The notes below the pieces were generated by a model. That model was given only the letters and a program-made list of their open reading frames with translations, made no database searches and was not told the origin of the DNA. 25,370 bases of DNA from DATMNI01 sp035570275 (GTDB lineage Bacteria > Acidobacteriota > Terriglobia > Bryobacterales > Bryobacteraceae): the NCBI GenBank assembly GCA_035570275.1, contig DATMNI010000170.1, positions 1 to 25,370 on the forward strand, written 5' to 3'. Below are positions 1 through 7,358 of this stretch, piece by piece (positions within the stretch are counted from its first letter, which is position 1; every line of letters starts with the position of its first letter). The position numbers and the translations under genes were made by a program.

Positions 1-954
1 AGCGGCTACAAGGTGATCACGAAGTTCAAGATTGGCGGCACCGGCGGTTGGGACTACGTCGCCGTGGATTCCGCCAACCGGCGGATTTATGCATCGCACG
101 GCACGGCGGTGGAGGTGCTGGATGCGGATTCCGGCGCGGTGGTGGGAAAGATCGAACAATTGCACGGCGTGCATGGCATTGCGATCGCGCCGGATCTGGG
201 CAAGGGCTTCATCACCAATGGCCAGTCCAGCTCCGTGACCGTGTTCGACCTGAAGACACTCGCCAAGACCGGCGAGCCGGCGGCGGGCAAGAATCCGGAC
301 GCCATCTGTTACGAGCCGAAAACCAAGCGCGTGTTCGCCATCAACCACAGCGGCACCGACGCCACGTCGTTCGACGCCAAGACCATGGAGATCGTGAAGA
401 CCATCCCCACGGGAGCGGGCGGCGAATTCTGCGCGGTGGATGGCGCGGGCAAGGTTTACGTCAACCTGGAAACATCCAGCGAAATCCTGGAGATTGACGC
501 GGCCAAGAGCGAAGTGACACGCAAGGCTTCCCTGGCGCCGTGCGAAGGCCCCAGCGGCCTTTCCATCGATGTGAAGGGCAAGAAGCTGTTCCCGGTGTGC
601 GGCAATAAGATGATGGCGGTGGTGGACATTCCTTCGTTCAAAGTGATCGCCACACCGGCCATAGGTCCCGGCACGGACGGCGGCGGATTCGACCCCGGCT
701 CCGGCTACGCCTTCAGCGCCAACGGCGGCGACGGGACGATGACCGTCGTCGGGTTGGTAAACGGCAAGTATGATGTGATCGAGAACGTGCCCACCACCCG
801 CGGCGCCCGCACCATGACGGTGGACGAGAAGACGCACCACGCGCTGTTGCTGGCGGCCGAATACGGCCCCGCGCCGGAAGCCAAGGAAGGCCAGAAGAAG
901 GCCCGTCCGCCGGTTCTGCCCGACAGCTTCCACGTGCTGGTAGTTGGGAAGTAA
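1..954 (+). CDS. YncE-like beta-propeller protein, 5' end outside window
   Basis: The reading frame is open from base 1 and a GTG at 13 is unlikely to be the real start, because the residues before it (SGYK) continue the fold. I therefore treat the gene as 5'-truncated by the window edge. About 317 residues are visible. They form repeated blades of the YVTN/YncE type, with recurring patterns such as 'YVAVDSANRRIYASHGT', 'VEVLDADSG', 'GIAIAPD', 'VTVFDLKT' and 'VFAINHSG'. Such seven-bladed propellers are usually secreted or periplasmic and act in binding; no catalytic motif is visible. A signal peptide would lie upstream of the window. The gene ends in TAA overlapping a terminator-like hairpin, so it is probably the last gene of its transcript. 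The substrate cannot be deduced. Confidence 0.85.
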   Translation, partial: SGYKVITKFKIGGTGGWDYVAVDSANRRIYASHGTAVEVLDADSGAVVGKIEQLHGVHGIAIAPDLGKGFITNGQSSSVTVFDLKTLAKTGEPAAGKNPDAICYEPKTKRVFAINHSGTDATSFDAKTMEIVKTIPTGAGGEFCAVDGAGKVYVNLETSSEILEIDAAKSEVTRKASLAPCEGPSGLSIDVKGKKLFPVCGNKMMAVVDIPSFKVIATPAIGPGTDGGGFDPGSGYAFSANGGDGTMTVVGLVNGKYDVIENVPTTRGARTMTVDEKTHHALLLAAEYGPAPEAKEGQKKARPPVLPDSFHVLVVGK

Positions 955-980
955 CACGGGCATTCTTGCCTGTGTTTTCT
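953..980 (+). terminator. Rho-independent-like terminator after the propeller gene
   Basis: A perfect 10-bp stem (AACACGGGCA at 953-962, TGCCTGTGTT at 967-976) with a 4-nt loop is followed by TTCT. The stem begins inside the TAA stop codon. A hairpin of closely similar sequence follows the Gfo/Idh/MocA gene at 19647-19677, so this may be a repeated terminator module. The U-tract is short. Confidence 0.6.
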
Positions 981-1192
981 CGCCCGTGTGGTGTCCGTGG
1001 GGCGCCGGCGGCACGACCGCCGGTGCTCGCCTTTGAGCGAACGCGAAGTCGTCGGCGAGAAGTGCGGCCCGGAGCGATCCGACGCCTATTCCGCGGCGCT
1101 CGATAGCGCTGATTTCACGTCAGGCGGACAACCCGAGCAGCACAATCCGTCCGAAGCGCCTTTCACCGCAGATGCCAGGGTTGCTAACCAGG
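981..1192. other. Intergenic region without recognisable feature
   Basis: The stretch lies between the propeller terminator and the convergent HEPN gene. Short open frames here have arginine- and serine-rich compositions unlike real proteins. I see no repeat, promoter or RNA gene. Confidence 0.4.
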
Positions 1193-1606
1193 CTAATCGA
1201 CTACGGGAGGCGGCATCAACTCACGGACTGCGGCCCGAACTTTCGATGCAAGCGCAAGAGCCCGTTTGGCGTCACTCAATTGCGGTTCACGCCAATCATC
1301 GGCGTAGCGAACATCGACGGCATACGGATTCAATTCGACAAGATCCTCTACACGCAGCGGGAAACGCTGTTCCAAAGGAATGAGTGCCGCGAGTGCTTTC
1401 AGATCGTGGGTTCGGGGCGCCTGAATGCCCAGGTAAGTGAGCAGGCATTTCAAATACTTTTCGGCAGTTTGCTGACAATGAAAGCAGACCGTGTCGAACG
1501 GGCAGCCTTCCTCGATTGCCATAATCCGGCTTGCCGCTTCGAGGTCATGCTCCGCTTTACGAACCCATTGGCGGAGTACTTCAACAACCTCAGGCGGCAC
1601 GTTCAT
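1193..1606 (-). CDS. HEPN domain protein (partner of an MNT nucleotidyltransferase)
   Basis: The 137-residue helical protein matches the PF05168 HEPN pattern. It has an N-terminal helix with 'W..KAEHDLEAA', a second with 'CFHCQQTAEKYLKCLL', and the typical 'THDLKALAAL' segment. HEPN proteins paired with minimal nucleotidyltransferases often form toxin-antitoxin-like modules, in which HEPN is an RNase or is itself modified. The canonical RX4-6H RNase motif is not visible here, so RNase activity should not be assumed. I chose the ATG at 1606; an in-frame GTG at 1624 would add six residues. The start overlaps the end of the upstream nucleotidyltransferase gene by 17 bases, which implies co-translation. 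Confidence 0.85.
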   Translation of the reverse strand: MNVPPEVVEVLRQWVRKAEHDLEAASRIMAIEEGCPFDTVCFHCQQTAEKYLKCLLTYLGIQAPRTHDLKALAALIPLEQRFPLRVEDLVELNPYAVDVRYADDWREPQLSDAKRALALASKVRAAVRELMPPPVVD

Positions 1607-1931
1607 AGAGGACTTTGCCTTCACGCGAAGCCGGCCAGTACACGGTGTTCACCACGTTCCGGTAGCGTTCGAAACGGGAACTGGTCGAAACAACAATGTC
1701 CAAAGGGCGGGGAAAGTCAATAAGCGACGCATAGAGTTCCGCCGCGCGCTGGTTCGGATTGGCAACCTCGGGAAACAGTACCAACAGGTCGATGTCGCTA
1801 TCGGGACACGCGTCGCCCCGGGCGCGCGAGCCGAACAGGATGATCTTGTCCGGGGAAAACCGCTCTGCGATGCGCCGAACTACATCGTCCGGAACTGCCG
1901 GGCCCTCGGCAACTTCGCTCATGGTCTCCAT
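1590..1931 (-). CDS. MNT-type minimal nucleotidyltransferase
   Basis: About 113 residues carry the nucleotidyltransferase signature GSX10DXD: Gly34-Ser35 in 'LFGSRARGD', with the metal-binding Asp46 and Asp48 in 'DSDIDLLV'. A third acidic position may be the Asp in 'RPLDIVV'. In MNT/HEPN modules the MNT protein can act as antitoxin, in known MntA/HepT pairs by adding AMP to the HEPN partner. ATG codons at 1931 and 1922 are both possible: GGAG lies only three bases before the second, and the first has no clear ribosome site. The frame stays open upstream to 2255, but that extension is arginine-rich and runs into a palindromic repeat, so I exclude it. The gene is first in a two-gene operon with HEPN. 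Confidence 0.85.
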   Translation of the reverse strand: METMSEVAEGPAVPDDVVRRIAERFSPDKIILFGSRARGDACPDSDIDLLVLFPEVANPNQRAAELYASLIDFPRPLDIVVSTSSRFERYRNVVNTVYWPASREGKVLYERAA

Positions 1932-2208
1932 GATAACGCGCACCACGCCCACTGATTTGGGCGCGATTCCACGCGCAGCCCTAAACACGCGGTGCCGTCG
2001 ATGGTCCCGGATTGTTGCCCCGATCTGGCTGCGCGTCGCGAAAAACTTCACGCCTCGCCTGTCGATGCGGTCCACGTTCAACAACCGCGACCGCTGGGGC
2101 GGCACTACCGACCGCTCGATACGCTCGCGCCCCACGATGCCGCGTGCTGGTATTTGGGAAATAGCGCGTATACTTGTTGGGTCGAGGAGCTTGCCCGGTC
2201 CAGCGGCT
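1932..2208. other. Intergenic region between divergent genes
   Basis: This lies between the divergently transcribed MNT gene and the FAD oxidoreductase gene and must hold both promoters. Open frames on either strand are arginine-rich and resemble no family I know. No convincing -35/-10 pair was found. A TATACT at 2169-2174 is a possible -10 for the + strand but lacks a partner at the right distance. Confidence 0.35.
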
Positions 2209-2250
2209 GGCGGATTAACAATCCGCCGCAGGTTAACAACCTGCCCACAT
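2209..2250 (+). repeat. Double-hairpin palindromic repeat (copy R1, half element)
   Basis: Two adjacent hairpins are seen: GGCGGATT/AATCCGCC (2209-2227) and GCAGGTT/AACCTGC (2228-2244), followed by CCCACAT. Read on the minus strand the copy matches the left half of the repeats at 11711 and 18362 (TGTGGGGCAG, hairpin, GGCGGATT hairpin). It ends 9 bases before the Shine-Dalgarno sequence of the FAD oxidoreductase gene, so it would form part of that mRNA leader if transcription starts upstream. Confidence 0.75.
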
Positions 2251-2258
2251 AACAAGAC

Positions 2259-2266
2259 AGGAGGAG
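2259..2266 (+). promoter_or_regulatory. Strong Shine-Dalgarno that fixes a TTG start
   Basis: AGGAGGAG at 2259-2266 is placed correctly for the TTG at 2270. The next residues complete the Rossmann beta strand (VIVIGGGIVG), so TTG is the genuine start codon. Confidence 0.75.
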
Positions 2267-2269
2267 CTT

Positions 2270-3427
2270 TTGAAATCGGCGGATGTAATCGTCATCGGCG
2301 GCGGTATCGTCGGGTCCAGCGTGGCTTATCACCTGACCGAAGCGGGCTGCCGCCACGTGCTGGTAATCGAACGCGAAAGCCATCAGGGCAAGGGCTCCAC
2401 CGGGAAGAGCATGGGCGGTGTGCGCGCCCAGTTCTCCACCATCCCCAGCATTCGGATGTCGCTCTACTCCATCCCATTTTTCAGCACGTTCGATGAGGTG
2501 ATGGGGCACCCGTCCGGCTACCGTCCCCAGGGATACCTGTTCGTAGCCACTCAGGAACGCCACATGCAATACCTGCGCGACAACTATGCCCGGCAGGTGG
2601 AGGCCGGGCTGAAACAGGTCCAGTTGATGAAGCCGGATGACGTGATCCACCTGGCCCCGGAACTGCGCTCGGACGACATCATTGGCGGCAGTTTCTGTGC
2701 CACCGATGGTTTTGTGGATCCCCATTCGGTGATGACGGGCTTCATGCAGAAAGCCATGGAGCGCGGCGTCTCCCTGCTGCGCAACGCCGAAGTCACCGCC
2801 ATCCAAACCGATGCCCGCGGCGTCTGCGGCGTGGAGACAAGCCAGGGCCCAGTCGCCGGGCGTACCGTGGTCAACTGCGCCGGCGCCTGGGCCGGGCTGG
2901 TGGCTAAGCAGGCCGGCGTGGATTTGCCCGTGGAACCCCTGCGCCGCATGCTGGTCCCCACCGAACCCTTCGACAAGGTTTCGCACCGGTCGCCCATGGT
3001 GGTGGATATGACCACCGGCTTCCATTACCGGCCCGAGGGCCTCGGGCTGCTGCTGGCCTGGAACGATCCGGAAGAGACCCCCGGATTCAAGACCAACTTC
3101 GACCCGGCATTTATCGAGAAGATTCTCACCCGCGGCGTAGACCGCCTGCCCGTGCTGGAAGAGGCCGAGGTCAATCCCAAGCGCGCCTGGGCCGGGCTCT
3201 ACGAGATGACGCCCGACCATCACCCCGTGCTCGGCCCCGTGGCGGACCTGCCTGGATTTTTCCTGGCCAACGGCTTCAGCGGCCACGGCGTGATGCACTC
3301 ACCGGCCACGGGCCGCATTTTGGCCGACCTGATCGTCCACGGCAAGTCCGATCTGGTGGACACGGGTCTGCTCGGGTTGGACCGCTTCGCCAGCGGGCGG
3401 TTGATTCACGAAACCGCGGTGCTGTAA
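2270..3427 (+). CDS. FAD-dependent oxidoreductase, sarcosine oxidase beta/DAO family
   Basis: The 385-residue protein begins with the FAD-binding Rossmann motif GGGIVG (residues 10-15) within 'VIVIGGGIVGSS'. It has the DAO-family pattern 'GSTGKSMGGVRAQFS' after the first beta-alpha-beta unit. A second conserved region, 'VVNCAGAWAGLVAKQAGVDL', contacts the cofactor. The C-terminal block 'GLYEMTPDHHPVLGPV...GFFLANGFSGHGVMHSPATG' is typical of sarcosine, glycine and dimethylglycine oxidases. Such enzymes oxidise secondary or primary amines and amino acids to imines. The family is certain, the substrate unknown. It starts with TTG behind a strong ribosome site and a double hairpin, and appears monocistronic. 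It converges with the mutase genes, separated by 31 bases. Confidence 0.9.
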   Translation: MKSADVIVIGGGIVGSSVAYHLTEAGCRHVLVIERESHQGKGSTGKSMGGVRAQFSTIPSIRMSLYSIPFFSTFDEVMGHPSGYRPQGYLFVATQERHMQYLRDNYARQVEAGLKQVQLMKPDDVIHLAPELRSDDIIGGSFCATDGFVDPHSVMTGFMQKAMERGVSLLRNAEVTAIQTDARGVCGVETSQGPVAGRTVVNCAGAWAGLVAKQAGVDLPVEPLRRMLVPTEPFDKVSHRSPMVVDMTTGFHYRPEGLGLLLAWNDPEETPGFKTNFDPAFIEKILTRGVDRLPVLEEAEVNPKRAWAGLYEMTPDHHPVLGPVADLPGFFLANGFSGHGVMHSPATGRILADLIVHGKSDLVDTGLLGLDRFASGRLIHETAVL

Positions 3428-3458
3428 GCTTTCATTGGTGCGGCGGATATACCCGGCA

Positions 3459-3851
3459 CTACCCGACGGCCCCTCGGATGAAACTTACAATGGCTTCCAG
3501 GGAGGCGCCGGGCTGGAAAACGGCGGCCACGCCCTGCCGCTTGAGCGATTCGGCGTCTTCATCCGGCACGATGCCGCCGACGATTACTTTGACGTCCGCC
3601 ATGTCCTTCTGGCGCAACAGTTCCATCACGCGCGGCACAATGGCATTGTGGGCGCCGGATAGAATCGAAAGCCCGATCACCTGCACGTCTTCCTGGAGCG
3701 CGGCGTTCACGATCATCTCCGGGGTCTGCCGCAGCCCGGTGTAAATCACTTCCATACCGGCATCGCGCAACGCACGCGCGATCACCTTGGCGCCGCGATC
3801 ATGCCCGTCCAACCCGGGTTTCGCCACCAGCACTCGAATCGGTTTGGTCAT
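3459..3851 (-). CDS. B12-binding subunit of methylmalonyl-CoA mutase family
   Basis: The 130-residue protein is a stand-alone cobalamin-binding domain. It contains the DxHxxG signature as D15-G-H17-D-R-G20 in 'KPGLDGHDRGAK', where His17 would replace dimethylbenzimidazole as the lower cobalt ligand. The other cobalamin-contact regions are 'LSILSGAHNAI' and 'VGGIVPDED'. It follows the large subunit gene on the same strand, so the two should assemble into one mutase, as in archaeal and 2-hydroxyisobutyryl-CoA-type mutases. The ATG at 3851 fits the family N-terminus (MTKPIRVLVAKPG). An ATG at 3869, 9 bases after the upstream stop, would add six residues. Neither has a clear ribosome site, which suggests translational coupling. 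Confidence 0.9.
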   Translation of the reverse strand: MTKPIRVLVAKPGLDGHDRGAKVIARALRDAGMEVIYTGLRQTPEMIVNAALQEDVQVIGLSILSGAHNAIVPRVMELLRQKDMADVKVIVGGIVPDEDAESLKRQGVAAVFQPGASLEAIVSFIRGAVG

Positions 3852-3878
3852 GCGATCGGCGGGCGCCATCAGTAGCCG

Positions 3879-5468
3879 CTACAGGCGGGCGGTCTCCGTG
3901 TAGGTGCCGAACACCGCCCGCAGCGCGTCGCAGATCTCGCCCAGGGTGGCATAGGCGCGGACAGCGTCCAGCAGGCGGGGCATGGTGTTTTCGGTTCCCT
4001 CGGCGGCGCGCTTCAGTTGGTCCAGCGCCCGGTCCACCTTGCTATTGTCGCGCCGCGCCCGCAGCGCCGCCAGCTTTGCCTCCTGATGTCTGGCGGAGGT
4101 CTCGTCGATATGGAGCAGTTCGATGGGCTGGTCGTCCGACTGGAACCGATTGACCCCCACCACTACCCGCTCCTGGGCCTCCACTTCGCGCTGATACCGG
4201 TAGCTGGCCGCGGCGATCTCGGTCTGGGGGAAGCCGGCTTCGATCGCCGGGATCATGCCACCCATTTCGTCGATGCGCCGGATGTAGCGGTTGGCCGCGG
4301 CCTCCGTCTCCGTCGTCAGTTTTTCCAGAAAGTAACTGCCGCCCAGCGGATCCACGGCGCCGGCCAGGCCGCTTTCGTAAGCCAGCACCTGCTGCGTGCG
4401 CAGCGCGATGGTTACGGCGTGCTCGCCCGGCAAGGCGTAGGCCTCGTCGAGCGAGTTGGTGTGCAGTGACTGCGCGCCGCCGAGCACCGCCGCCATGGCC
4501 TGCAGCGTGGTTCGTACCACATTGTTATAGGGCTGCTGCCAGGTCAGCGAGCAGCCGGCTGTCTGGGCGTGAAAACGGAGTTTCAGGCTGCGCTCGCTGC
4601 GGGCGCCGTACCGTTCCTTCATCACCATCGCCCAAATTTTGCGGGCGGCCCGGTACTTGGCGATCTCCTCGAAGAAATCGCTATGGGCGTTGAAGAAGAA
4701 GCTCAGGCGCGGGGCAAAATCATCGATGGCCAGGCCGCGCTCCACCGCCCAGTCCACGTACTCCATGCCGTCGCGCAGGGTGAAGGCCAACTCCTGAACA
4801 GCCGTGGAACCGGCCTCGCGGATGTGATAGCCGCTGATGGAGATGGGATTGAACTTCGGCGTATGGCTGGCGCCGAATTCGATGGTATCGGTGACCAGCC
4901 GCATCGATTGGCGCGGCGGAAAGATGTACTCTTTCTGCGCAATGTACTCCTTCAGGATGTCGTTCTGCAAGGTGCCTGACAGCCTGCGCCAATCCACGCC
5001 TTGCTGCTCGGCCACCGCCAGGTACATGGCCCAGAGGACCGCCGCCGGCGAGTTGATGGTCATCGATACCGTCACTTCGCCCAGCGGGATTCCGCGGAAC
5101 AGGATCTCCATGTCCTCAAGGGACGAAACCGCGGCGCCGCATTTGCCCACTTCGCCCGCGCTCATGGGGTGATCGGCGTCGTAGCCCATGAGGGTGGGCA
5201 GATCGAAGGCCACCGAAAGGCCGGTTTGCCCCTGCTCCAGAAGGTAATGGTAGCGGCGGTTGGTCTCCTCCGGGGTGGCGAAGCCCGAGAACTGGCGCAT
5301 GGTCCAGAGCTTGCCGCCGTACATGTCGCGGTGAATGCCGCGGGTGTAGGGGAACTCGCCGGCGTCCGGCAACGGGGCTTGGTTTTCCGGACCTGGGTCC
5401 TCCGGACCGTAAACCGGTTCGATGGGAACGCCGCTGATGGTAGTGAACTGCCGTTCGACGGTCTTCAT
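3879..5468 (-). CDS. Methylmalonyl-CoA mutase family large (catalytic) subunit
   Basis: The 529-residue TIM-barrel subunit performs adenosylcobalamin-dependent carbon-skeleton rearrangement of acyl-CoA. It lacks the C-terminal B12 domain of single-chain mutases (about 700 residues), which is encoded by the next gene. By comparison with known mutases, active-site residues are present: Tyr50 in 'RDMYGGKLWTMRQ' (Tyr89 in the Propionibacterium enzyme), Arg190 in 'PRQSMRLVTD' (Arg207), and Tyr214-His215 in 'ISGYHIREAG' (His244). Tyr and Arg at the first two positions favour methylmalonyl-CoA over isobutyryl- or 2-hydroxyisobutyryl-CoA. Other family marks are 'GLSVAFDLPTLMGYDADHP' and 'GTLQNDILKEY'. 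The ATG at 5468 is well placed. No MeaB/ArgK chaperone or epimerase is nearby. Confidence 0.92.
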   Translation of the reverse strand: MKTVERQFTTISGVPIEPVYGPEDPGPENQAPLPDAGEFPYTRGIHRDMYGGKLWTMRQFSGFATPEETNRRYHYLLEQGQTGLSVAFDLPTLMGYDADHPMSAGEVGKCGAAVSSLEDMEILFRGIPLGEVTVSMTINSPAAVLWAMYLAVAEQQGVDWRRLSGTLQNDILKEYIAQKEYIFPPRQSMRLVTDTIEFGASHTPKFNPISISGYHIREAGSTAVQELAFTLRDGMEYVDWAVERGLAIDDFAPRLSFFFNAHSDFFEEIAKYRAARKIWAMVMKERYGARSERSLKLRFHAQTAGCSLTWQQPYNNVVRTTLQAMAAVLGGAQSLHTNSLDEAYALPGEHAVTIALRTQQVLAYESGLAGAVDPLGGSYFLEKLTTETEAAANRYIRRIDEMGGMIPAIEAGFPQTEIAAASYRYQREVEAQERVVVGVNRFQSDDQPIELLHIDETSARHQEAKLAALRARRDNSKVDRALDQLKRAAEGTENTMPRLLDAVRAYATLGEICDALRAVFGTYTETARL

Positions 5469-5514
5469 GAAAGCCGCTAGTGTTATCTTACCGCCGGACG
5501 AACGGGGACTGTCC

Positions 5515-5523
5515 CTGGGGCTT
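5515..5523. repeat. Target-site duplication, left copy (element A)
   Basis: CTGGGGCTT here is repeated exactly at 5687-5695, flanking element A on both sides. Confidence 0.75.
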
Positions 5524-5686
5524 GGGTGCTTAAGCGTTTTCGGGAAGCACTTATGCGCCGGAACGCTCCCTAACGGTCGCGCCTCTGTAACTGACGCCGA
5601 ATCAGCACGACCACAACCGAGCCGCGACCGTAAGGGAGCGTTTTGCCACCGCTGAACCCATCAATCCCGAAAACGTTTACGCACCC
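5524..5686 (+). mobile_element. MITE-like non-autonomous element, copy A
   Basis: The 163-bp element has 22-bp terminal inverted repeats (5524-5545 and 5665-5686), starting GGGTGC and ending TTTTCGGGA on the inner side; 20 of 22 positions match. A second inverted repeat is nested inside (5562-5581 and 5623-5642, 19 of 20 matching). A perfect 9-bp duplication, CTGGGGCTT, flanks it. It encodes no protein. Copy B at 19684-19858 is nearly identical in inverted orientation; apart from a roughly 12-base indel near 5578 I see one difference. These features point to movement by a transposase supplied in trans. The family is unknown; IS groups with 8-10 bp duplications (IS256, IS4, ISAs1) are candidates only. 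Confidence 0.85.
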
Positions 5687-5804
5687 CTGGGGCTTCAACA
5701 CTCTGGTCAAGCCAAAGTGGGAACGAAACACGCTCGGGGCCTGCTCTGAAAGGACTTGTGGGAGAACGCTGCGCCGCTATTGCCTCGCCCTCAGTTAACT
5801 CCCG
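5687..5804. other. Intergenic remainder after element A
   Basis: The first 9 bases are the right target duplication of element A. The rest, up to the stop of the cyclase-family gene, shows no open frame, hairpin or repeat that I can support. Confidence 0.4.
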
Positions 5805-6524
5805 CTAGTCCTCCAGGATGGCCACGGCGCGTACGGGAGCCGCCGTGGTGTTGACCCACTTGATGGGAAAGAGGCTAAGTTGGAAACCGTGCGGAGGCAG
5901 TTCGTCGAAGCGCGTCATGTTCTCCAAATGGTAGTATTCCCGCGTCAGCATGACGCGATGGGCCTCCCAGAATTGCTTGCGCTCGAACATCGCCCATACC
6001 GGCGGATCGAAAGTCACCGCGTCGATGCCCATCACCTTGATCCCCTGGTCCAACAGCCAATGAGTCGCCTCGCCCGTCATTCCGACGTGATCGGTGAGGT
6101 AGGCTTCCGTGTGCTGGATCTTTCCGGCGCCCGTGTGGATCAGGACGATGTCCAGCGGCTTCAGCGTGTAGCCGATCCTGGTCAGCGCCGCCTGCACGTC
6201 GCCCACCGTAATTCCCGCGCCCTTGGGCAGGTGGCGAAAGTCGAGCACCACGCCGTCTCCAAAGCAATACTCGAGGGGAATCCCTTCGGGTCCGGGCGCG
6301 TCTTCGCGCATGTGGCGCAACGAGTCCATGTGGGTGCCGATGTGGTCTCCCAGCACGATCAGGTAGTGGGCCGTGAGCCAATCCACGCCGTACCGCGCGG
6401 CCCCCACACGCTCGGCAAATTGTCTCCAGGTCTCGTACATCACCATCGCGGGCCGGACCACGCGAGGGAAGCTCACCATATCGTTGTGGACCGGCATGCT
6501 GAGGTCAATCAGTCTTCGTGCCAT
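5805..6524 (-). CDS. Cyclase family / kynurenine formamidase-like metal hydrolase
   Basis: The 239-residue protein matches the PF04199 cyclase family, which includes bacterial kynurenine formamidases and isatin hydrolases. Its metal-site motif is HxGTHxD at residues 61-67 ('GDHIGTHMDSLRH'), with a further His at 71. These enzymes hydrolyse amide, lactam or ester bonds using bound metal ions in the cytoplasm. The preferred ATG at 6524 gives 'MARRLIDLSMPVHNDM', the usual N-terminus. The frame is open to 6566 but that would overlap the upstream SDR gene. With 6524 the gap to the SDR stop is 13 bases, so the two are an operon. The pairing suggests both act in one small-molecule catabolic route; the substrate cannot be named. 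Confidence 0.88.
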   Translation of the reverse strand: MARRLIDLSMPVHNDMVSFPRVVRPAMVMYETWRQFAERVGAARYGVDWLTAHYLIVLGDHIGTHMDSLRHMREDAPGPEGIPLEYCFGDGVVLDFRHLPKGAGITVGDVQAALTRIGYTLKPLDIVLIHTGAGKIQHTEAYLTDHVGMTGEATHWLLDQGIKVMGIDAVTFDPPVWAMFERKQFWEAHRVMLTREYYHLENMTRFDELPPHGFQLSLFPIKWVNTTAAPVRAVAILED

Positions 6525-6537
6525 GTGGTTTGCGCCT

Positions 6538-7293
6538 TTATTTGCCCACCCAGCCGCCATCCACATGGATCGACTGGCCCGTCAGATAGCTGGCTTCGTC
6601 CGAAGCAAAGAAAGCCACCACCGTGCCGATTTCGCGAGGCTCCCCGGCCCGGCCCAGCGAGATCTGCGCCAAAACCAGCGGCAGCAGGTCCGGTTGTTTC
6701 ATCACCCACGCCGTCATATCGGTATCGATCAACCCGGGGTGAACGCAATTCACGCGAATTCCCAGCGGCGTCATCTCGGCGGACATGTTGCGGGTGAGCG
6801 CTTCCAGCCCCAGCTTGGTGGGCGCGTAGTGCGTGCGCCCGGGAAGCACCTTGCCGGCTTGCACCGAGCCGATCATCACGATGTTCCCCTGGCGCCGCTC
6901 GGCCACCACCCGCCGGCAATACACTTGCGAACACAGCCACTCGCCGCGCAGGTTGACATCTGTAAGCCGTGTCCATTGATCGTCGGTCAGGTCGAGAAAA
7001 GGCACGATCGTCTCGATGCCGGCGTTGTTGACAAGCACGTCGATGGGTCCCAGTTCTTCCCACACCGCGTCCACCATGGCCTCCACTTCGGCGCGGTTGG
7101 CGACGTCGGCTTTCACAGTCATCGCCCTGCGGCCCTGGCGGCGGATGCCGGCGGCGACATCCTCCGCTGCCTGCCGGCACGCGATGTAGTTCACCGCAAC
7201 GTCCGCTCCCTCCCTGGCAAATACCTCGGCGATGCCCTTTCCGATTCCCCTGCTAGCGCCCGTGATCAGCGCCACCTTGCCCTGTAGCTTCAC
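6538..7293 (-). CDS. SDR family NAD(P)-dependent oxidoreductase
   Basis: The 251-residue classical short-chain dehydrogenase shows TGASRGIG (11-18) for cofactor binding and NNAG (89-92). The catalytic residues are Ser143, Tyr156 and Lys160 in 'IGSVQAG' and 'YAPTK'. The C-terminal 'LTGQSIHVDGGW' is typical of FabG-like and sugar or 3-oxoacyl dehydrogenases. The start is GTG at 7293, supported by a strong GGAGGAGGAAG ribosome site just upstream (read on the minus strand). It is the first gene of an operon with the cyclase-family hydrolase. The substrate (sugar alcohol, hydroxy acid or 3-oxoacyl) cannot be decided from sequence. Confidence 0.9.
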   Translation of the reverse strand: MKLQGKVALITGASRGIGKGIAEVFAREGADVAVNYIACRQAAEDVAAGIRRQGRRAMTVKADVANRAEVEAMVDAVWEELGPIDVLVNNAGIETIVPFLDLTDDQWTRLTDVNLRGEWLCSQVYCRRVVAERRQGNIVMIGSVQAGKVLPGRTHYAPTKLGLEALTRNMSAEMTPLGIRVNCVHPGLIDTDMTAWVMKQPDLLPLVLAQISLGRAGEPREIGTVVAFFASDEASYLTGQSIHVDGGWVGK

Positions 7294-7358
7294 TCTTCCT
7301 CCTCCAAACTTCCGCGATTTCTATTCTATAAACGTTGTGCAGCGGGAGAGACTCCGCC

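Noticed and set aside
1932..2255. N-terminal extension of the MNT nucleotidyltransferase frame
   Set aside because: It is arginine-rich, crosses the R1 palindromic repeat, and family members begin close to the ATG at 1931 or 1922.
2105..3298. 397-codon minus-strand frame opposite the FAD oxidoreductase
   Set aside because: It is an antisense shadow with His/Gly-rich content; the + strand product has full family motifs.
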